Below are positions 15,869 through 24,614 of a DNA stretch of 64,000 bases, piece by piece. The DNA is from Anaerolinea sp. (GTDB taxonomy: Bacteria > Chloroflexota > Anaerolineae > Anaerolineales > Anaerolineaceae), in the NCBI GenBank assembly GCA_029975055.1, contig JARKPU010000022.1, positions 248,001 through 312,000 of the forward strand, in the 5' to 3' direction. The translations under genes were made by a program, and so were the position numbers. How positions within the stretch are numbered: position 1 is the first letter of the stretch; each line of letters opens with the position of its first letter. Under the pieces are notes generated by a model. The model saw nothing but the letters and a program-made list of their open reading frames with translations. It made no database searches and was not told the origin of the DNA.

Positions 15869-17779
15869 TTACCCCGCCACGTTGCTCTTGTGGAGGGGCC
15901 TGAAGTCGTTCACCCACACTGCCAGGAAGTGGCGCACCTTCAGGCGGTGCTCGTCGTTGGTGAAGACCGCCGGGCTGAGTTCATCGCCCGCGATGTACAC
16001 CTCCGGCATCACCCCGAAGCGCTCGCCCACGAAGATGGCCGGGGCCACGGCCGGATCGCAGGCGGCAGCCCAGTTGGTCGCGTCGGTCCATTCCGGGATG
16101 GTGAGCACGTCTCCCGGCTGGCCGCGCTGCATGTTTTCCGAGTAGATGTTGGCGGCGTTCTCCAGGCTGGGGTAAAGGATCTTCATCGCCGTCAGCTGCA
16201 GCGCGCGGGGCACCAGCAGGTAACGCGGGTTGACGGCCATCTTCGGCCCGCTGCCATACAGCCCCGCGGCGTTCTTGACCAGCATCGGCTGGTTATACAC
16301 GGCCATCGAGGCGGCATCCCAGGCCGCAGCCGAGAGCGCCGTGGTGAGCAGGTTGGCATGGCCCGCCCCGCCCGCATCGGTGACTGCCGTGGCGTTGAAG
16401 AGCGCCCCGCCATCGGCCAGGGTGGGGCCAACGCCGCCGTTCGCGGTGAAGATCTCCGCCACCAGGCTCGAGACTTTGCGCAGCCCGGCGCTGGCCAGCT
16501 CGCGCGCATAGGCTTTGAGCTTGCGCGTCTCGTCGCGGTCGATCAGCTCCAGCGTCAGGGGGATGTAGCCGCCGTACTTGACGAAGGTGGCCGTCTCGGG
16601 AGAATCGCCCACCACCAGCTCGGTGTAGGCCGCGCCTTCATCCACCACGGGCAGGTCGCCCACGGTGCCCACCAGCGTGCCCGTCACCTGGTTGAGCGTG
16701 TTAAAGTGCTCGACGGTCGCCACCCGCGTCCACCAGTCGTAACCGGCGCGGCCGAGCACCTCCCAGGTGTTGGCCACGATCTTGTTGAGCGCGTTCTTCA
16801 CCAGGCCGGTGAAATCGCCCGTCGTCGCCAGCTGCGCCCGCGCAGAGTCATACCCGCCGTGGAAGTAATAATCGCCGGTGAGCATCAAATAAAGCTCGCG
16901 GATGCCCTGCAGCCTGGCAGTGCGCAGGCCCTCCAGCCCCTTTTCGCGTGGCACGCCGAACAGGTCGTCCACGGCCGCCTGGAGCTGGTCGCGCGAGTCG
17001 AACACGCCGGAGATGCGCCCCGGCCCCTGGGCCGCCGCACCGCCGGTGAGCGCCGAAACAAGCCCGCGCGCGCCTTCCAGCGACCGGTCGAGTTCGGCGG
17101 GGGTGAAATCGCGCCCGGCGAACTGCGCGCGGATGAACTCTTCGGCCGCCCTGGGCAGCCTTGCGGCAGTGAGCCGCAAGTCGAGCAGAGCCTGGTTCAT
17201 GGCCGCGCGCGTTTCCTGAAGCTGTGCGGCCGTGGCCGGCGCTTCTCCAGCCGGCGCGTTCACGGTTTCGTTTGTCCCTTCCATTCTGTCTCCTTGTTGG
17301 TTGAGCGCGCGGACGAAAGCCCCGCCGCGCGCCGGGTTGAATACCAGATCCAGCGAATTGACCCGCAGGATCTTCTCCACGTCACGGCCTTTGGCCGTAA
17401 AAACCACGTCCGCCGAAAACCCCACCTTCGGCTTCTGCCCGCCGGCGCTCAGCACCTGACGGCCAAGCTCCGTCAGCAATTCCGCCGCCGGCCCGACGGC
17501 CTGCAGGGTGAGCCGCACCCCGCGGCGCTCTTCATCCCACCTGGGCAGCTCGCACACCCCTGCCAGGTCGCGGATGCTGCGAGCCGCGAAGCCGTGGTCG
17601 ATGAAGCATTCCACGCCATCCCACAGGCCCAGCGATTCGCGCAGGGCGGCCTCGCTGAAGTTCCAGCCGTTGCCCAGCCCCGCGGTGATGGCCAGCACGT
17701 CGAAGCGGCCGGATGGGTTCACCTGCGCGTGCGCCTCCAGCCGGGCGCGGATTGCCCCGTTTTCTATGCCTGTCTCCAT
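15869..17779 (-). CDS. Fused prohead protease and major capsid protein
   Basis: The 636-residue product joins two phage head functions. Residues 1-160 resemble a prohead serine protease: a His in CFIDHGFAARS, the serine motif VGFSADVVF about 70 residues later, and the closing LDLVFNPARGG. Residues 165-255 are helical, rich in Ala and Glu, and look like a scaffold (delta) region. The remainder fits a major capsid protein of HK97-like or Mu gpT-like fold (YDWWTRVATVEHF, ELVVGDSPETATFVKYGG, VGERFGVMPEVYIAGDELS). The ATG follows AGGAGG closely. Such fusions imply self-cleavage during head maturation. It lies directly after the portal gene. Confidence 0.78.
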   Translation of the reverse strand: METGIENGAIRARLEAHAQVNPSGRFDVLAITAGLGNGWNFSEAALRESLGLWDGVECFIDHGFAARSIRDLAGVCELPRWDEERRGVRLTLQAVGPAAELLTELGRQVLSAGGQKPKVGFSADVVFTAKGRDVEKILRVNSLDLVFNPARGGAFVRALNQQGDRMEGTNETVNAPAGEAPATAAQLQETRAAMNQALLDLRLTAARLPRAAEEFIRAQFAGRDFTPAELDRSLEGARGLVSALTGGAAAQGPGRISGVFDSRDQLQAAVDDLFGVPREKGLEGLRTARLQGIRELYLMLTGDYYFHGGYDSARAQLATTGDFTGLVKNALNKIVANTWEVLGRAGYDWWTRVATVEHFNTLNQVTGTLVGTVGDLPVVDEGAAYTELVVGDSPETATFVKYGGYIPLTLELIDRDETRKLKAYARELASAGLRKVSSLVAEIFTANGGVGPTLADGGALFNATAVTDAGGAGHANLLTTALSAAAWDAASMAVYNQPMLVKNAAGLYGSGPKMAVNPRYLLVPRALQLTAMKILYPSLENAANIYSENMQRGQPGDVLTIPEWTDATNWAAACDPAVAPAIFVGERFGVMPEVYIAGDELSPAVFTNDEHRLKVRHFLAVWVNDFRPLHKSNVAG

Positions 17780-17816
17780 TCATCCTCCTGGTTCAATGGG
17801 TTATGGAAAATCCGTC

Positions 17817-19130
17817 TCACCCGTCCCGATGATCGGCCCCCGGGGCCGGTTCGCCCGCAAAGCGGTAAACCAGGCGCAGCAGTTCATCTTCGCCGATCAA
17901 CTTGCGCTCCCACAACTGCACCAGCGCGCCTGCAGCCGCCGCGGTTGCATTGGCCAGCGAGACGTTATCGCGTGCCGAAAGGTCTCCCCCGGTCACGCTC
18001 ACCTCGCAGGCAAAGCGCTGCCCGCTCGCCGCCATCCAGCGCTCCAGCGCAGCACGGGCCACATCGGCCAGCAGCCAGCAGAAGAAGCGCTGCCGCTGTT
18101 CGAGCCGCCGGTAGGTGGGCCCGCCGGCGGCCTCGGCGGTGGTGCGCGTGGAGCTTTCCGGTTCGGCGAGGAAGTGCAGCGGCACGCCTGCCCCGGCGGC
18201 GATCATGCGCTTGAGCGCCAGGCCGTCTTCACCGGCCTCCTGGCTTTCCAGGCGCGGTGCGAGCACGCTCCATTCTTCGCTCGAGTCCGTCACCAAAATG
18301 CTCCCCGGCGCGGGCGGATTGGCCGCCAGCGATTGCTGCCGCGCCAGGCGCTCGGCCTCGCTGGCAAAGGCCGCCTTGACGGTGAAGAGGAACGAATTGC
18401 GGTAGCGGTTGAGGCGCGCGCGGTCTTCCAGCCAGCCCGAATAGCGCGTCAGCCAGCGCAGCAGCGGGGCAAGGTCGCTCTCGCCGCGCACGGCCCCCGC
18501 CGGGCGGTTAATGGCGTAGTGCAGCATCACGGCGGGGAAGGTTCCATCTTGGGCAGGTGCGTCTTCGGGTCCGCGGGCGGCCGGGAAGGTGGTCTCCTCG
18601 CCGTTTGGGCCGGTGCGCGCCACGTAAGCCTGCTCCTGCTGGATGTCGTTTTCCGCTGTGAGCACGCGGCCCACCTGGCTGGCCGGCACCGCCCTGGCGT
18701 AGCTCATCCCACCCTGGTCGGTGGAAAGCAGCACAAAGAGCTCGCCAGAACGGGTCAGCTCGTCGCACCACTCGGCGGCGCGCATCTCCAGGCGGTTGAG
18801 CGGGTGCTCCCACCACTCGCGCAGAAAGCGCTCCCCCAGCGGGTGCGAGCAGCGCAGTTGCAGCCCGCCTCCCACCGCGTACTGCGTGGTCAGCTCCACG
18901 ATGCGCCGCGCCAGCGGGTTGGTGCGCCAGGCTTCCAGGGCCAGCTCGAGCACCTGTTCGCGGTCGTAATCCTGCCGGTCGCGCTCGCCGGGCGGGGCCC
19001 CGGCCCGCCATCCCAGCGTGACGGTATTCTCCGTTTCGGCCAGCGCCAGCTTCACCCGCCTGGCCACTTCCGGTTCGATCCACCTGGCCTCGAAAACTCT
19101 GCCAAGCGATGAAAACAATTGTTTGAACAT
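17817..19130 (-). CDS. Phage portal protein
   Basis: The 437-residue protein begins MFKQLFSSLGRVFEARW after GAGGTGACCGG and matches the tailed-phage portal pattern: a helical N terminus with ALEAWRTNPLARRIVELT and TQYAVGGGLQL, a middle wing with the LHYAINRPAGAVRGESDL segment, and a C-terminal stem including GVPLHFLAEPESSTRTTAE, which is the usual place where the portal ring crown begins. Portals form the DNA channel at one capsid vertex. A longer in-frame ATG at 19349 would overlap the terminase gene and was rejected. Order terminase-portal-capsid is canonical. Confidence 0.85.
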   Translation of the reverse strand: MFKQLFSSLGRVFEARWIEPEVARRVKLALAETENTVTLGWRAGAPPGERDRQDYDREQVLELALEAWRTNPLARRIVELTTQYAVGGGLQLRCSHPLGERFLREWWEHPLNRLEMRAAEWCDELTRSGELFVLLSTDQGGMSYARAVPASQVGRVLTAENDIQQEQAYVARTGPNGEETTFPAARGPEDAPAQDGTFPAVMLHYAINRPAGAVRGESDLAPLLRWLTRYSGWLEDRARLNRYRNSFLFTVKAAFASEAERLARQQSLAANPPAPGSILVTDSSEEWSVLAPRLESQEAGEDGLALKRMIAAGAGVPLHFLAEPESSTRTTAEAAGGPTYRRLEQRQRFFCWLLADVARAALERWMAASGQRFACEVSVTGGDLSARDNVSLANATAAAAGALVQLWERKLIGEDELLRLVYRFAGEPAPGADHRDG

Positions 19131-19143
19131 TCCGGTCACCTCC

Positions 19144-20928
19144 TCAAAACCTTTCCTTTTGATCCAGCGGGTCTTTGCCCTGGATGATGCCGACCGCGCC
19201 GCCTTCCAGCGGCCACTCCACGTTATCGAGCCGGGCCACGAGCGCCGCGGCCAGCAGCAGGTCGTCATGGAGCGGTTTGCCCGTGGCGGGGTGGCGCGCG
19301 CCTTCGGGCACGCCCCAATGCAGTGCCTGGGCCGGGCGCTGCCCAACATGGTAGGCGCACCCGCGCGCCTGGGCGCGCAGCAATTCCACCAGTTCCTCTC
19401 CGCGCTGGCCCTCGGCGCGCGGCAGACTGAAGCGCCCGCTTTCGATCACCTCGATGAAGCGCCACCCCAGGCGGCTCTTCGAGAGCGTGTTGAACTCGAA
19501 GCGCAGCACCCGCCCGGGCAGCGCGCGCTCTAAAAAATCGGCCAGGCCGGCCCCCAGGCCGGTGGCATCGATCACCACCCGGCGCGGGTTCCATGTTTTA
19601 GCCAGGGCTTGAATCTGCTGATAGAGCGTGGAATGGCGCTCGCCGTGCCACTGGCGCAGGTGGGTCACGCGGTAGGTCGGCGCGCGCAGCAGCGGGTCGG
19701 CCAGGCTGCCGCGATCCACCGCGACGATCACCAGCGCGGTGGCATCGTGCTCGCGTTCGGGAGCTTCCCCTTCTCCGGGCAGTGCGGGGGGCTTTTCCTC
19801 GCCGCCCACGTCCACAAGAAAGGCATAGGTTTCGCCGGGCTGCGGGCGCTCCTGCCAGGCGTGGGCGCCTTCCATGAGGGCCAGCCGCTCCGGCGGGAAG
19901 AGCCCCGCCTCGGCGTCGATTTCCTCCGAAAAGTACTGCGTGCGGATGCTCGGGTGCCCGCGCCCCAGGCGCGCCACCTGTTCGGCTACAAAGCGCTCAT
20001 AGGCAGGCGCTTCGCGCGCCACCTCCTCCGCCGCAATGCGAAAGACCCGCCGGGGCAAGTCGTCTGCCGGCGTGCTCCGTTCGGCGGCCAGCCCGGCGCG
20101 CAGTTCACGCCCCAGCAGGGTCTGCGCCGTCCAGGCCGTGCCCCAAAAGACGCGCGTGGCGTTGGTGGAGGCCGCCATAGGGGCGATTTCGCGGTCGAAC
20201 TTCTCCGGCGAGACGGATTGGGCTTCATCCACCTCCAGCAGCAGCGAGGCCGTGGCCCCCACGATGCTGGCCGATGGCGCCGCCGAAAGGAAGTAGATGC
20301 GCGCCTGGTCCACCCGAAAGATGTAGCCGTTCTCGCGCTGCCAGCGCTGGCGGGTGAGTTCGTTGGCGTTGAGCACGCGCTCCAGGCGGCGCATCGCGTT
20401 CAGGCTCTGCGGCCGCCAGGTGGGCGAAATTTTCACGATCTCCACCGGCTGGCTGGCGTAGAGCATCAGCAGGTAAGCCTCGATCTGCGCCTGCAGCTCG
20501 TTCTTCCCGCTCTGGCGCGGGAACATCACCACCAGCGAAAGGCCCAGCTTTTCCTGCACCGAGCGCAGCACCGCGCGCGCCGCTTCTTCCTGGTAGCGGC
20601 GCAGCTTGATCCCGCCGAGCTGGGTGAAGCTCAGGAAGTTGCCCAAAAGGGATTCAAGATCGTCGTCGAAGTTCAAGTTCCTCCGCAGGTGAAACCAATG
20701 CACAGGGCGGGGGCGGTGATCGTTCGCCGGTGCGGACTGCCCTCTGCGGGGTGCCCGGGCGCCGCCGCGTTCCCCAGCCGGGGCGCCGCGCCGCGGGCGC
20801 TGAAGGTCTTCCGCGCAGAGGGGGCAGCTCAATGGCGCGTTCGCTCCGCTCGGTTCCGGCCGGGCTCCCTCGGGGCGGTCCTCCGGGCCGCCCTGGCAGG
20901 GTTCACCGCCCCCGGCCTGTGCCTTCAT
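19144..20928 (-). CDS. Phage terminase large subunit
   Basis: This 594-residue protein is the ATP-driven DNA-packaging motor and nuclease. The ATPase half shows a Walker A variant (MFPRQSGKNE, about residues 145-155) and Walker B (LLLEVDEAQ). The nuclease half holds three acidic sites: FLVDVGGEE, VVIDATGLG and LHDDLLLAAALV. The first 95 residues are low-complexity, rich in Gly, Arg and Pro, and contain CPLC; this stretch may be a real extension or the true start may be further downstream at a GTG. ATG 20928 is favoured by its ATGA overlap with the preceding small gene. Confidence 0.88.
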   Translation of the reverse strand: MKAQAGGGEPCQGGPEDRPEGARPEPSGANAPLSCPLCAEDLQRPRRGAPAGERGGARAPRRGQSAPANDHRPRPVHWFHLRRNLNFDDDLESLLGNFLSFTQLGGIKLRRYQEEAARAVLRSVQEKLGLSLVVMFPRQSGKNELQAQIEAYLLMLYASQPVEIVKISPTWRPQSLNAMRRLERVLNANELTRQRWQRENGYIFRVDQARIYFLSAAPSASIVGATASLLLEVDEAQSVSPEKFDREIAPMAASTNATRVFWGTAWTAQTLLGRELRAGLAAERSTPADDLPRRVFRIAAEEVAREAPAYERFVAEQVARLGRGHPSIRTQYFSEEIDAEAGLFPPERLALMEGAHAWQERPQPGETYAFLVDVGGEEKPPALPGEGEAPEREHDATALVIVAVDRGSLADPLLRAPTYRVTHLRQWHGERHSTLYQQIQALAKTWNPRRVVIDATGLGAGLADFLERALPGRVLRFEFNTLSKSRLGWRFIEVIESGRFSLPRAEGQRGEELVELLRAQARGCAYHVGQRPAQALHWGVPEGARHPATGKPLHDDLLLAAALVARLDNVEWPLEGGAVGIIQGKDPLDQKERF

Positions 20929-21218
20929 TGCGCATCCGGCTGCTCGAGCTGCCTGCGCACGCGCTCGGCCACCTCGCGTACCTTGTTGATCAACTCATCG
21001 CCGCCGCCGAGCTGCGACTGCACCTTGCGGATCTGCGCTATGTGCGCCCCGGCCTGGCTGAGCGCCGCCAGGATGCGCGCCTGTTTGACCGCATCTTCTT
21101 CTTCGGCGGCTTTTTCGGCCAGCTGCTCCATCAACCCGCGCAGCATGTCGATCTCCTTTGCCAGGTCGTCGGGCTGAGCGCCGCTGTAGTAGGGGGTGGG
21201 TTTCTTGCGGGCGGGCAT
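20925..21218 (-). CDS. Small-terminase-like or packaging accessory protein
   Basis: The 97-residue product starts MPARKKPTPYYSG after a strong AGGAGGAAA. It is helical and highly charged with an early basic tail and a coiled coil at about residues 20-75 (LAKEIDMLRGLMEQLAEKAAEEED). Position directly upstream of the large terminase, with an ATGA overlap, matches small terminase subunits that recognise DNA, but no helix-turn-helix is evident. It is the first gene of the phage module, so the promoter of the module should lie in 21219-21300. Confidence 0.55.
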   Translation of the reverse strand: MPARKKPTPYYSGAQPDDLAKEIDMLRGLMEQLAEKAAEEEDAVKQARILAALSQAGAHIAQIRKVQSQLGGGDELINKVREVAERVRRQLEQPDAQ

Positions 21219-21382
21219 TTTCCTCCTTTTGAAATAGAATATATGTTCTAATTCTGCCAGTACGGTAGCACGCAAGGGAGTGCAGTTTCAACCTGTCAAA
21301 AGATGCAGTTTTTTAAGAAAAGGTGCAGAAATACCCCGGGCGGGTGCGGCCCGCTTCGGTTGCATTTCGCCCCTTTGTGGTT

Positions 21383-21395
21383 TATCATGTACCCA
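21383..21395 (+). promoter_or_regulatory. Candidate leaderless -10 box
   Basis: TATCAT at 21383-21388 is followed by seven bases and an ATG at 21396. The gap 21219-21382 between this and the divergent phage module holds no gene I can support. Confidence 0.35.
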
Positions 21396-21917
21396 ATGGC
21401 CCCCAATTCACCCAAAACCGTTCCCCCTCTATCGCGCCGCTCGCTGCTCATCACCTTCGGCACCGGCCTGCTCATCATCCTCTGCCTGGGCGGGGTCTTC
21501 CTGGCCGGGGGGCTGGGGTTCGTCTCGCTCTTCAGCGAGCCGCCGCTGGCCGTCAGCGCCAGCCGGCCCGCGCCGGTCGGCGTGGGCGAGGTTTACGATA
21601 TCGCCCTCACCGTCACCAACACCGGCGATCGCCCCATCCGCTTCAGCGAGGTCCAGCTGCCGCTCCTGCTCCTCGAAACCTCCGAGCTGACCGGCACCAC
21701 GCCCGCCTACACCACCATCAGCGAGCTTTCGGGCCGCAACGGCTATGCCTTCGACTTCACCCTCTCGCCCGGCGCCAGCCAGACGGTCACCTTCCACTTC
21801 AAAGCGCTCTACCCCGGCGACACTTCCACCGAGGCGCGCGTGATGTCTGGCACGCGCGGAAAATCCGTCGCCCTGCTCGTGCGCATCGAGCCGTCCGCGC
21901 TCACCCCTCTGCCCTGA
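21396..21917 (+). CDS. Membrane-anchored extracytoplasmic beta-domain protein
   Basis: The 173-residue product starts MAPNSPKTV, with a positively charged tail and one membrane helix (LLITFGTGLLIILCLGGVFLAG, about residues 15-38, partly quoted). The rest, about 130 residues, has the alternating pattern of an immunoglobulin-like beta sandwich typical of DUF-type conserved repeat domains: YDIALTVTNTGDRPIRF and ASQTVTFHFKALYPGD. It is therefore tethered outside the cell. Start 21396 was chosen over ATG 21387 because of promoter spacing; a third ATG at 21303 is less likely. Ten bases separate it from the HerA-like gene, suggesting a pair. No function is known. Confidence 0.65.
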   Translation: MAPNSPKTVPPLSRRSLLITFGTGLLIILCLGGVFLAGGLGFVSLFSEPPLAVSASRPAPVGVGEVYDIALTVTNTGDRPIRFSEVQLPLLLLETSELTGTTPAYTTISELSGRNGYAFDFTLSPGASQTVTFHFKALYPGDTSTEARVMSGTRGKSVALLVRIEPSALTPLP

Positions 21918-21927
21918 CCAACCCTCT

Positions 21928-24417
21928 ATGAGCGATTCCACCTTTTACATCGGCCGATCGGTTGACCTGTTTGCCGCTCCGCAGTCGCCCCCGCGCACAG
22001 AAGCCCTGCGCTACGACCCGGACGACCTGACCACCCACGCCGTCATCGTCGGCATGACCGGCTCCGGCAAGACCGGCCTGCTGATCAGCCTGCTCGAGGA
22101 GGCCGCCCTGCACGGCCTGCCCGCCATCGTCATCGACCCCAAGGGCGACCTGACCAACCTGCTCTTGCACTTCCCCGGCCTGCTGCCGGCGGATTTCGAA
22201 CCCTGGATCGACCCCGAAACCGCCCGCCGCCAGAACCTCACCCCCGCGCAGCTGGCCGAAGCCACCGCCGCCCGCTGGCGCGAGGGCCTGCAAAACTGGG
22301 ACCTCGACCGCGACGAGCTGCAGGCGCTTCAGGAGGCTGTCGATTACGTCGTCTATACCCCGGGCTCCAACGCAGGCCAGAGCGTGAACCTGCTTTCCTC
22401 ATTCGCCCCGCCCGCCGGACTCAACTGGTCCGATCACCGCGAGATCTTGCGCGAGCGCATCTCTGCCACGGTGACGGCCCTGCTCAGCCTGGTGGGCCTC
22501 AAGGAGATCGACCCGCTGCGGTCGCGCGAGCATATCCTCCTCAGCAATATCCTCGAGGAAGCCTGGGAACAGAACCGCGCTCTCGACCTGACCGAGCTGA
22601 TCTTGCAGGTGCAGAACCCGCCTTTCGAACGCCTGGGCGCCTTCGCCGTGGATTCCTTCTTCCCCGCCAAAGAGCGCAGCGAACTGGCCTTCAGGCTCAA
22701 CAACTTCCTGGCCTCGCCATCCTTCCAATCCTGGACGGAAGGCCGGCCGGTGGAAGTGCAAGACTTCCTCTACACCCCGCAGGGCCGCCCGCGCATGAGC
22801 ATCTTCTACCTGGCGCACCTCGACGAGAACGAGCGCATGTTCTTCGTCACCCTGCTGCTGGCTTCGGTGGAGTCCTGGATGCGCGCGCAGCGCGGAAGTA
22901 CGGGGCTGCGCGCCTTGCTGGCCTTTGACGAGATCGTCGGCTACCTGCCCCCTGTGGCCAACCCGCCCTCGCGCACGGTGCTGCTGCGCCTGCTCAAACA
23001 GGCGCGCGCCTTCGGCCTGGGGCTGCTGCTGGCCACCCAAAACCCCGTTGACCTGGATTACAAGGGCCTCTCCAACGCCGGCACCTGGTTCATCGGCCGG
23101 CTGCAGACCGAGCGCGATAAGCTGCGCCTGCTCGAAGGCCTGGAAGCCATCGAGGCGGGTGTGGAAAGCGCCGCCTACGATAAGCTGATCTCTGCCCTGC
23201 GCCCGCGCGTTTTCCTGCTCTACAATGTGCATCACCACGGCGGGGCACAGGTATTCCAGACGCGCTGGTGCCTCAATTACCTCGCCGGGCCGCTCACCCG
23301 CGCCCAGCTGAGCGGGCTAAAACCGCTCGGCGCCGGGCTGGAAGGCGCGCCCGAAGCGGCTTCTCCCAGGCTTACGCCCTCTACCTCGCTGCGCGGAGCG
23401 GCCGCCATCCCCGCCCCTACCCCAGCTGCCGGGACGACGCTTACCCCTCCGGCCGCCCCCGGCGGCGCGAGCGCACTCTTCCTGGCACCCGAACTCAGCC
23501 TCAGCCAGGCCCTGGCCAGAACGGCTTCTTCTTTTGCCGGCCCGGCCCGCCCGGAAGGCATCCTCTACCGCCCGGCCCTGCTCTACCAGGCCGAGGTGCG
23601 CTACGTCAACCGCCGCTACCGCCTGGATGACTCGCGCCGCCTGGCCGCGCTGGTGGAAGAATTGAGCGCTCCCCGCCCCGATTGGGACGCAAGCGCGCGC
23701 GAGCCTTTCGACCTCGGCCGCCTGGATGCCGCTCCCCTGCCCGATGCGCGCTTCCTGGCGCTGCCGGGCTGGCTTTCCACCGCCCGCAGCCTGGCCGCCC
23801 TGCAGAAAGACTTCCTCGATTGGGTCTTGCGCAGCGCCGGGGTGCGCCTGCTGGTGAACGAGACGCTCAAGGTCTATTCACTGCCCGAGGATTCGCCTGC
23901 CACCTTCCGCCAGAAGTGCGATGAGGCGGCCCGCGCCGGGTTCAAAGCCGAGGCGGCCCGGCTGACTGCGGCGGTGGACGCCAAATTGAGTGCTCTCCAG
24001 CGGCGCATCCAACGCCAGGAATTGCTGGTGAGGAAAACCGAGGATGAAGTCAATCAACGGCGCATGGAAGAGTTCACCACCGGCGCGGAAGTGGTCTTGA
24101 GCGTCTTCTCGAAGCGCAAGCGCAGGCTTTCCACGGCCATGTCGAAGGGCCGCATGACTTCACAGGCCAGGGCCGAGCTGGAAGCCGCCGAAGCGACGCT
24201 CGAATCCCTCGAAAGGCAATCCCAGGAGCTCAAAGCCCAGCGCGAAGAATCGCTGCGCGCAGCGCAGGAGCGCTGGGCGCGCGCGGTGGGCGAGATCACC
24301 GAGGTGAGCATCGCGCCGTTGCGCAAGGATATCTACCTGGAGGTGGGCGGGCTGGTCTGGCTGCCGGTGTACCTGGTGGCCGCCGAAGGGCGCATCATCG
24401 AAACCCCGGCCTACTGA
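21928..24417 (+). CDS. HerA/DUF87-type P-loop ATPase with C-terminal coiled coil
   Basis: The 829-residue protein carries a Walker A (GMTGSGKTG, residues 42-50), an IDPKGDL segment as in FtsK/HerA enzymes, and a Walker B followed by the arginine-rich region (LLAFDEIVGYLPP, then LLRLLKQARAFGLGLLLATQNP). Residues about 470-530 form an Ala/Pro-rich linker. The C terminus, about residues 650-790, is a long charged coiled coil with a basic patch (SKRKRRLS). HerA-like ATPases pump DNA or act in repair and defence. The neighbouring membrane beta protein is the only partner in sight. This family is often annotated as DUF87 or DUF853; function here is inferred. Confidence 0.8.
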   Translation: MSDSTFYIGRSVDLFAAPQSPPRTEALRYDPDDLTTHAVIVGMTGSGKTGLLISLLEEAALHGLPAIVIDPKGDLTNLLLHFPGLLPADFEPWIDPETARRQNLTPAQLAEATAARWREGLQNWDLDRDELQALQEAVDYVVYTPGSNAGQSVNLLSSFAPPAGLNWSDHREILRERISATVTALLSLVGLKEIDPLRSREHILLSNILEEAWEQNRALDLTELILQVQNPPFERLGAFAVDSFFPAKERSELAFRLNNFLASPSFQSWTEGRPVEVQDFLYTPQGRPRMSIFYLAHLDENERMFFVTLLLASVESWMRAQRGSTGLRALLAFDEIVGYLPPVANPPSRTVLLRLLKQARAFGLGLLLATQNPVDLDYKGLSNAGTWFIGRLQTERDKLRLLEGLEAIEAGVESAAYDKLISALRPRVFLLYNVHHHGGAQVFQTRWCLNYLAGPLTRAQLSGLKPLGAGLEGAPEAASPRLTPSTSLRGAAAIPAPTPAAGTTLTPPAAPGGASALFLAPELSLSQALARTASSFAGPARPEGILYRPALLYQAEVRYVNRRYRLDDSRRLAALVEELSAPRPDWDASAREPFDLGRLDAAPLPDARFLALPGWLSTARSLAALQKDFLDWVLRSAGVRLLVNETLKVYSLPEDSPATFRQKCDEAARAGFKAEAARLTAAVDAKLSALQRRIQRQELLVRKTEDEVNQRRMEEFTTGAEVVLSVFSKRKRRLSTAMSKGRMTSQARAELEAAEATLESLERQSQELKAQREESLRAAQERWARAVGEITEVSIAPLRKDIYLEVGGLVWLPVYLVAAEGRIIETPAY

Positions 24418-24429
24418 CAATCTCCCGTA

Positions 24430-24464
24430 GGGTGCGGTCGATTTTATGACCGCACCCTCTTTTT
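24430..24464. terminator. Hairpin terminator after the ATPase gene
   Basis: GGGTGCGGTC (24430-24439) pairs perfectly with GACCGCACCC (24448-24457) over ten bases, with an eight-base loop and TCTTTTT downstream. It can terminate the plus-strand ATPase gene. The same hairpin recurs at 24565. Confidence 0.75.
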
Positions 24465-24564
24465 CACCAACAAAGATGGTGCGGCCCAAAGCGGCCACAC
24501 CCTACAAAGCATCCCGTAGGGCGCGGCCGATCGGTTGACCCGTCTATTGGACAATCTCCTGTAG

Positions 24565-24594
24565 GGTGCGGTCGATTTTATGACCGCACCTTTT
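24565..24594. terminator. Second copy of the hairpin terminator
   Basis: GGTGCGGTC (24565-24573) pairs with GACCGCACC (24582-24590), with the same loop GATTTTAT as the first copy and TTTT after it. A third, degenerate copy with GTAGGGCGCGGCCGATC lies between them at about 24513-24540. The gap 24418-24614 therefore consists mainly of this repeat. Confidence 0.65.
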
Positions 24595-24614
24595 CCGAAA
24601 GCAAAACCGCCCCC

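Noticed and set aside
15890..18214. Long plus-strand open frame opposite the capsid and portal genes
   Set aside because: It crosses two well-supported minus-strand genes and has low-complexity His/Gly/Arg content.
12014..21218. Intact prophage
   Set aside because: No integrase, attachment-site repeat, tRNA target, replication, tape measure or lysin was seen, so only a head module can be claimed.
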